From Burkholderia anthina (GTDB lineage Bacteria; Pseudomonadota; Gammaproteobacteria; Burkholderiales; Burkholderiaceae), in NCBI RefSeq assembly GCF_001547525.1, contig NZ_CM003769.1, forward strand, positions 186,001-250,000: 64,000 nt of DNA, written 5' to 3'. The translations under genes and the position numbers were made by a program. The notes beneath the pieces were generated by a model. The model worked only from the letters and a program-made list of their open reading frames with translations. It did no database searches and had not been told where the DNA came from. Below are positions 60,883 to 64,000 of this stretch, piece after piece (the stretch's first letter is position 1; the number at the start of each line of letters is the position of its first letter).

Positions 60883-61614
60883 AATCACACCTTCCCATAA
60901 GAGAATCGACGACAGCGGGTATTCCGTCCACGCATTCAAAATGCCGGAGGCAAATACCGGAATACGCCATTCGATGTTTTTTGGAAAAACGCCGCCCCGC
61001 CATCAGTCCGATGCGGATGGCCGAATTAAAAACAATCAGGAATTAATCAACCAGCATTATTTAATCGGCATCTTTTACTTTTGACCCCTGCCCGGTAATT
61101 TTTTCAGTTATTGGAGATTCCTGCTTCACGGAGGTAAAGCACACGCTGGCTCGTGAATCCGCACGCATGGCATCTGTACCTGTACAGATCAAACGACGAA
61201 CGCGCTGTTCTCCATTTCCATCAACCCCTTCTGTCGTCGTAAACGAACACTGAATAACCGGACGCCGAATCAACCCTATTGCGAATGATTCGCGTACAGG
61301 TTTTCTGGCGCCCAATATTCGGTCCATAAGCCTCCCGGTGTGATCTCGAGACAAATATAGACACGACCCGCAAACGTTTTCCACGCGGCAAACATATTTT
61401 TGTCAAAACTCAACAATCTTTCTGGAATATTCATCGATTCGTATGATGGATGTGAATTTCACGCTTTAACCGAAGCAGGGAAATTATTAAGAAAGGAAAA
61501 AACCAGTTTCAGGGACGCTGATTTATTCGCCAATCTGCTTTAATGAATTCACATCCGCCGCGCAGCGGTTTGGTTTCTCGAACGATAACGAGGTGTCCAA
61601 GGGAGAACTTCACG
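60883..61614. other. AT-rich intergenic region between autotransporter and molybdenum hydroxylase genes
   Basis: A 732-bp divergent spacer, AT-rich from about 60960 to 61100 and 61380 to 61560. It must hold promoters for both sides. A short perfect palindrome GTGAA-T-TTCAC lies at 61452-61462, in front of the hydroxylase genes, and could be an operator. Short frames on either strand lack ribosome-binding sites. Confidence 0.4.
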
Positions 61615-62073
61615 ATGGTGACGTTGAACATCAACGACCGGCCGGCCGAGATCGATGCCGATCCGTCGACACCGGTGCTGTGGGTGCTGCGCGACAATCT
61701 CGGGCTGACCGGCACCAAGTTCGGATGCGGCACCGGCGACTGCGGCGCCTGCACCGTTCACGTCGACGGCCGCCCCGCTCGAAGCTGCACGCTGGCGCTG
61801 TCGGCGGTGGGCAGCGCGCGCATCACGACATCCGAACATCTCGCCGACGATGCGGTCGGCAAGGCGGTCCTCGACGCGTGGATCCGGCACGACGTCGCGC
61901 AATGCGGCTACTGCCAGAGCGGCCAGATGATGAGTGCGGCCGGCCTGCTGCGGAGCAACAAGGCGCCGACCGATGCCGACATCGACCGCGCGATGGCCGG
62001 CAACCTGTGCCGTTGCGCGACCTACCAGCGCATCCGCGCCGCGATTCACGATGCGGCCGGCGCGCTTGCCTGA
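61615..62073 (+). CDS. molybdenum hydroxylase small subunit, two [2Fe-2S] clusters
   Basis: A protein of 152 residues that passes electrons from the molybdenum cofactor subunit. The N-terminal plant-type ferredoxin domain has C38, C43, C46 and C58 (FGCGTGDCGACTVHVDG...SC). The C-terminal helical domain has C97, C100, C132 and C134 (QCGYCQSGQM and NLCRCATYQRI). This two-domain layout and length match IorA-type subunits of isoquinoline 1-oxidoreductase and aldehyde oxidoreductases. GGGAG precedes the ATG at 61615; an upstream ATG in frame adds residues with no match. The large subunit follows 21 bp later. No FAD subunit gene lies between, so electrons probably go to a cytochrome c or quinone. 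Confidence 0.94.
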   Translation: MVTLNINDRPAEIDADPSTPVLWVLRDNLGLTGTKFGCGTGDCGACTVHVDGRPARSCTLALSAVGSARITTSEHLADDAVGKAVLDAWIRHDVAQCGYCQSGQMMSAAGLLRSNKAPTDADIDRAMAGNLCRCATYQRIRAAIHDAAGALA

Positions 62074-62094
62074 GCCTGCCGGGAGACATTGACC

Positions 62095-64000
62095 ATGCGT
62101 ACTCGCACTGCCGGGCGCCCGGCGAGCACCGACACCCCCCACTCCGACGCTTCGCCGGCCGCCGGAACAGGTTCTCCGAAACTCGGCCGGCGCGGCTTCC
62201 TGAAGCTCACGATGGCGGCAAGCGGCTGCCTGGCGCTGGGCATCGCGCCGACCCGGGCCACGGCCGAAGCGGGCAAAGCCCCGCAGTTTTCACCACCTCA
62301 AGCATTCCTGATCATCGCGCCGGACAACACCGTGACCGTTGCCGTCAACCGCACCGAGTCCGGCCAGGGCGTCAGCACCGCGCTGCCGATGGCGCTGGCC
62401 GACGAACTCGATGCCGACTGGCGCAACGTGCGCACCGTGCTCGCGCCCGCTGGCGAGCCGTACAAGGACCCTGTAACGGGCATTCAGATGACGGCCGGCT
62501 CGACGTCGGTCAATCACTCGTTCACGCAATATCGCGAACTCGGCGCATCCGCCCGCGCGATGCTCGTCGCCGCGGCCGCGCAACGCTGGAACGTCGATCC
62601 GGCCACGTGCCGGACCGCGAATGGCGTCGTCACGTCCGGCAGCTACCGCGCGACCTATGGCGAGCTCGCGCCCGCCGCGATGGCGATGCCGGTACCGCGG
62701 CGGGTGCCGTTGAAGTCGCCGGACCAGTTCCGCCTCATCGGCAAGCCGACACCGCGCATCGACGCACGCCCGATGCTCGACGGCACGCTCAAGTACGGGA
62801 TGGACTGGCGCCTGCCGGACATGAAGGTGGCCCTGGTCGCGCGCCCGCCGCGCTTCGGCGGGCAGGTCGCGAGCTACGACGCGGCGGCGGCCCGGGCCGT
62901 CAAGGGCGTGGTCGCGGTCGTCGAGATCCCGACCGATCGCGGCGGCACCGGCGTGGCCGTCATCGCGAACGGCTACTGGCCGGCCAAGCTCGGCCGCGAT
63001 GCGCTGAAGATCACGTGGAAGGACGCCGGCTCGACCGTCACGTCCGCCGAACAGATGCAGGCGTACAAACAGCTCGCCGGCACGCCGGGAACCCTGGTGC
63101 GCACGGCCGACGCCGGCGGCGCGCCGCCGGCGGCCACGCGAATCGTGAAGGATTACGAATTTCCGTATCTCGCCCACGCGGCGATGGAGCCGCTCAGCTG
63201 CACGGTCGACGTCGGGCCGGCGAACTGCGCGTGCGGGATCAAGATCTGGGGCGGCTCGTCGCTGCAAACGGCCGATCGCGCCGCGGTCGCGAAAGCGCTC
63301 GGCGTCGCGCCGGAGAAAGTCCAGATCTTCACGATGACGTCGGGCGGCGACTACGGCCGGCGCTCGACCCCCACGTCGGACTACGTGGTCGAAGCCGCCC
63401 GCGTGTCCGCCGCGTATCTCGCGGCCGGCTATCTCGGCCCGGTCAAGACGATCTGGACGCGCGAGGACGATTTGCGCGGCGGCTACTACCGCCCGATGGT
63501 GCTGCATCGCGTCGACATCGGCGTGGACGGCAGCGGCGCCGTGCGCGACTGGCAGCACGTCGTCGTCGGCCAGTCGGTGCTGAAGGGCTCGCCGCTCGAG
63601 CGCACGACGATGCTCGAGCATGGCACCGATCCCGGCCTGACCGAAGGCGTCGCGAACAACCCGTACGGCTTCCCGATGCAGGTATCGGTCCATCAGACCG
63701 ACGCCGACGTGCCGGTCCAATCATGGCGTTCGGGCGGCCATACGCATACGGCGTTCGTGATGGAAACGCTGGTCGACGAACTCGCGCACGCGGCGCGGCA
63801 GGACCCGGTCGCCTACCGGATGGCGCGGCTGGCCGGCCCCGAGCACGCGCCCCATCGCCAGGCGCTCGCGCTGGCCGTCGACAAGTCCGGCTACGGCACG
63901 CGCACGCTGCCGGCCGGGCACGCGTGGGGCGTCGCGATGCACGAAACGGCCGGTTCGGTCGTCGCATACGTCACGGACGTGTCGATCGAAGCGCAGCAGC
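62095..64000 (+). CDS. molybdenum hydroxylase large subunit (IorB-like), truncated by window end
   Basis: The first 635 codons are in the window; the gene continues beyond 64000. A Tat signal (LGRRGFLKLTMAASGCLALGIAP, about 32-54) follows a polar leader and sends the folded cofactor-containing complex to the periplasm, with the small subunit carried along. The rest matches the molybdopterin-binding subunit of the xanthine dehydrogenase family, IorB type: VTVAVNRTESGQGVSTALPMALADELD, YLAHAAMEPLSCTV, VQIFTMTSGGDYGRR, IWTREDDLRGGYYRP, VQSWRSGGHTHTAFVMETLVDELA. GGGAG lies 8 bases before the ATG. These enzymes hydroxylate N-heterocycles or oxidise aldehydes; the exact substrate is not evident. Confidence 0.92.
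   Translation, partial: MRTRTAGRPASTDTPHSDASPAAGTGSPKLGRRGFLKLTMAASGCLALGIAPTRATAEAGKAPQFSPPQAFLIIAPDNTVTVAVNRTESGQGVSTALPMALADELDADWRNVRTVLAPAGEPYKDPVTGIQMTAGSTSVNHSFTQYRELGASARAMLVAAAAQRWNVDPATCRTANGVVTSGSYRATYGELAPAAMAMPVPRRVPLKSPDQFRLIGKPTPRIDARPMLDGTLKYGMDWRLPDMKVALVARPPRFGGQVASYDAAAARAVKGVVAVVEIPTDRGGTGVAVIANGYWPAKLGRDALKITWKDAGSTVTSAEQMQAYKQLAGTPGTLVRTADAGGAPPAATRIVKDYEFPYLAHAAMEPLSCTVDVGPANCACGIKIWGGSSLQTADRAAVAKALGVAPEKVQIFTMTSGGDYGRRSTPTSDYVVEAARVSAAYLAAGYLGPVKTIWTREDDLRGGYYRPMVLHRVDIGVDGSGAVRDWQHVVVGQSVLKGSPLERTTMLEHGTDPGLTEGVANNPYGFPMQVSVHQTDADVPVQSWRSGGHTHTAFVMETLVDELAHAARQDPVAYRMARLAGPEHAPHRQALALAVDKSGYGTRTLPAGHAWGVAMHETAGSVVAYVTDVSIEAQQ

Noticed and set aside
48202-60900. Stop-free plus-strand reading frame of 4232 codons opposite the autotransporter gene
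   Set aside because: It is a mirror of the repeat-rich coding strand: high GC and Gly/Thr/Ala-rich codons leave no stops on the opposite strand. The translation is a low-complexity Arg/Ala string in its long form, with no ribosome site, while the minus strand has signal peptide, repeats and barrel.

Overview
The window is chromosomal DNA with very high GC and the codon use of a Burkholderia-type beta-proteobacterium. The organism is inferred from the GC content, long shadow reading frames on non-coding strands, duplicated ssu/sfn organosulfur genes, YadA-like and giant classical autotransporters, and an RHS protein. I recognised no tRNA, rRNA, IS element, prophage or CRISPR array. Genes fill most of the sequence, and the AT-richer stretches are the spacers before surface or secreted proteins (about 17.4-17.9, 31.8-32.7 and 60.9-61.6 kb).

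Layout. 0-2.4 kb: the tail of an AraC/XylR-type regulator, galM, and a second AraC-family regulator. 2.5-15.9 kb: an organosulfur scavenging island. It holds an AhpD-like protein, an acyl-CoA-dehydrogenase-like flavoprotein and an ABC transporter in one overlapping operon; SfnB on the opposite strand; a DszC-like plus DszA/DmoA-like monooxygenase pair; an MFS permease; and a complete ssuA-ssuC-ssuB sulfonate transporter. 15.9-17.3 kb: a periplasmic alpha/beta hydrolase divergent from its probable MerR-type regulator, with a 19-bp-spacer MerR promoter between them. 17.9-27.3 kb: two small beta-rich proteins followed by an RHS/Tc-toxin-like protein of 2867 residues with an unusual C-terminal domain. 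27.4-32 kb: a VOC protein and a YadA-type trimeric autotransporter adhesin. 32.9-36 kb: an orphan receiver-AraC response regulator convergent with a TonB-dependent siderophore receptor. 36.2-37.6 kb: a DUF72 protein and a 56-residue membrane protein.

37.8-48 kb is a beta-1,4-galactan utilisation locus. It has a secreted GH53 endo-galactanase, an operon on the minus strand for an ABC importer (ATPase, binding protein, two permeases), a GH42 beta-galactosidase and an MFS carrier, and a LacI-type regulator. Two matching TTTAA-NNNN-TTAAA palindromes lie in front of the galactanase gene and in front of the operon, so the whole set probably forms one regulon. galM at the left edge could use the released galactose.

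48.2-60.9 kb is a single autotransporter gene of 4237 codons, almost all of it built from PATR-type beta-strand repeats. The right edge holds a molybdenum hydroxylase: a small [2Fe-2S] subunit and a Tat-exported large subunit that runs off the window. The most interesting and least described locus is the RHS cassette at 17.4-27.3 kb. It has a promoter with a perfect -35 box and a long leader, two accessory small proteins and lectin-like insertions in the shell. Its C-terminal effector candidate carries a caspase-like His/Cys pattern, and there is no visible immunity gene.
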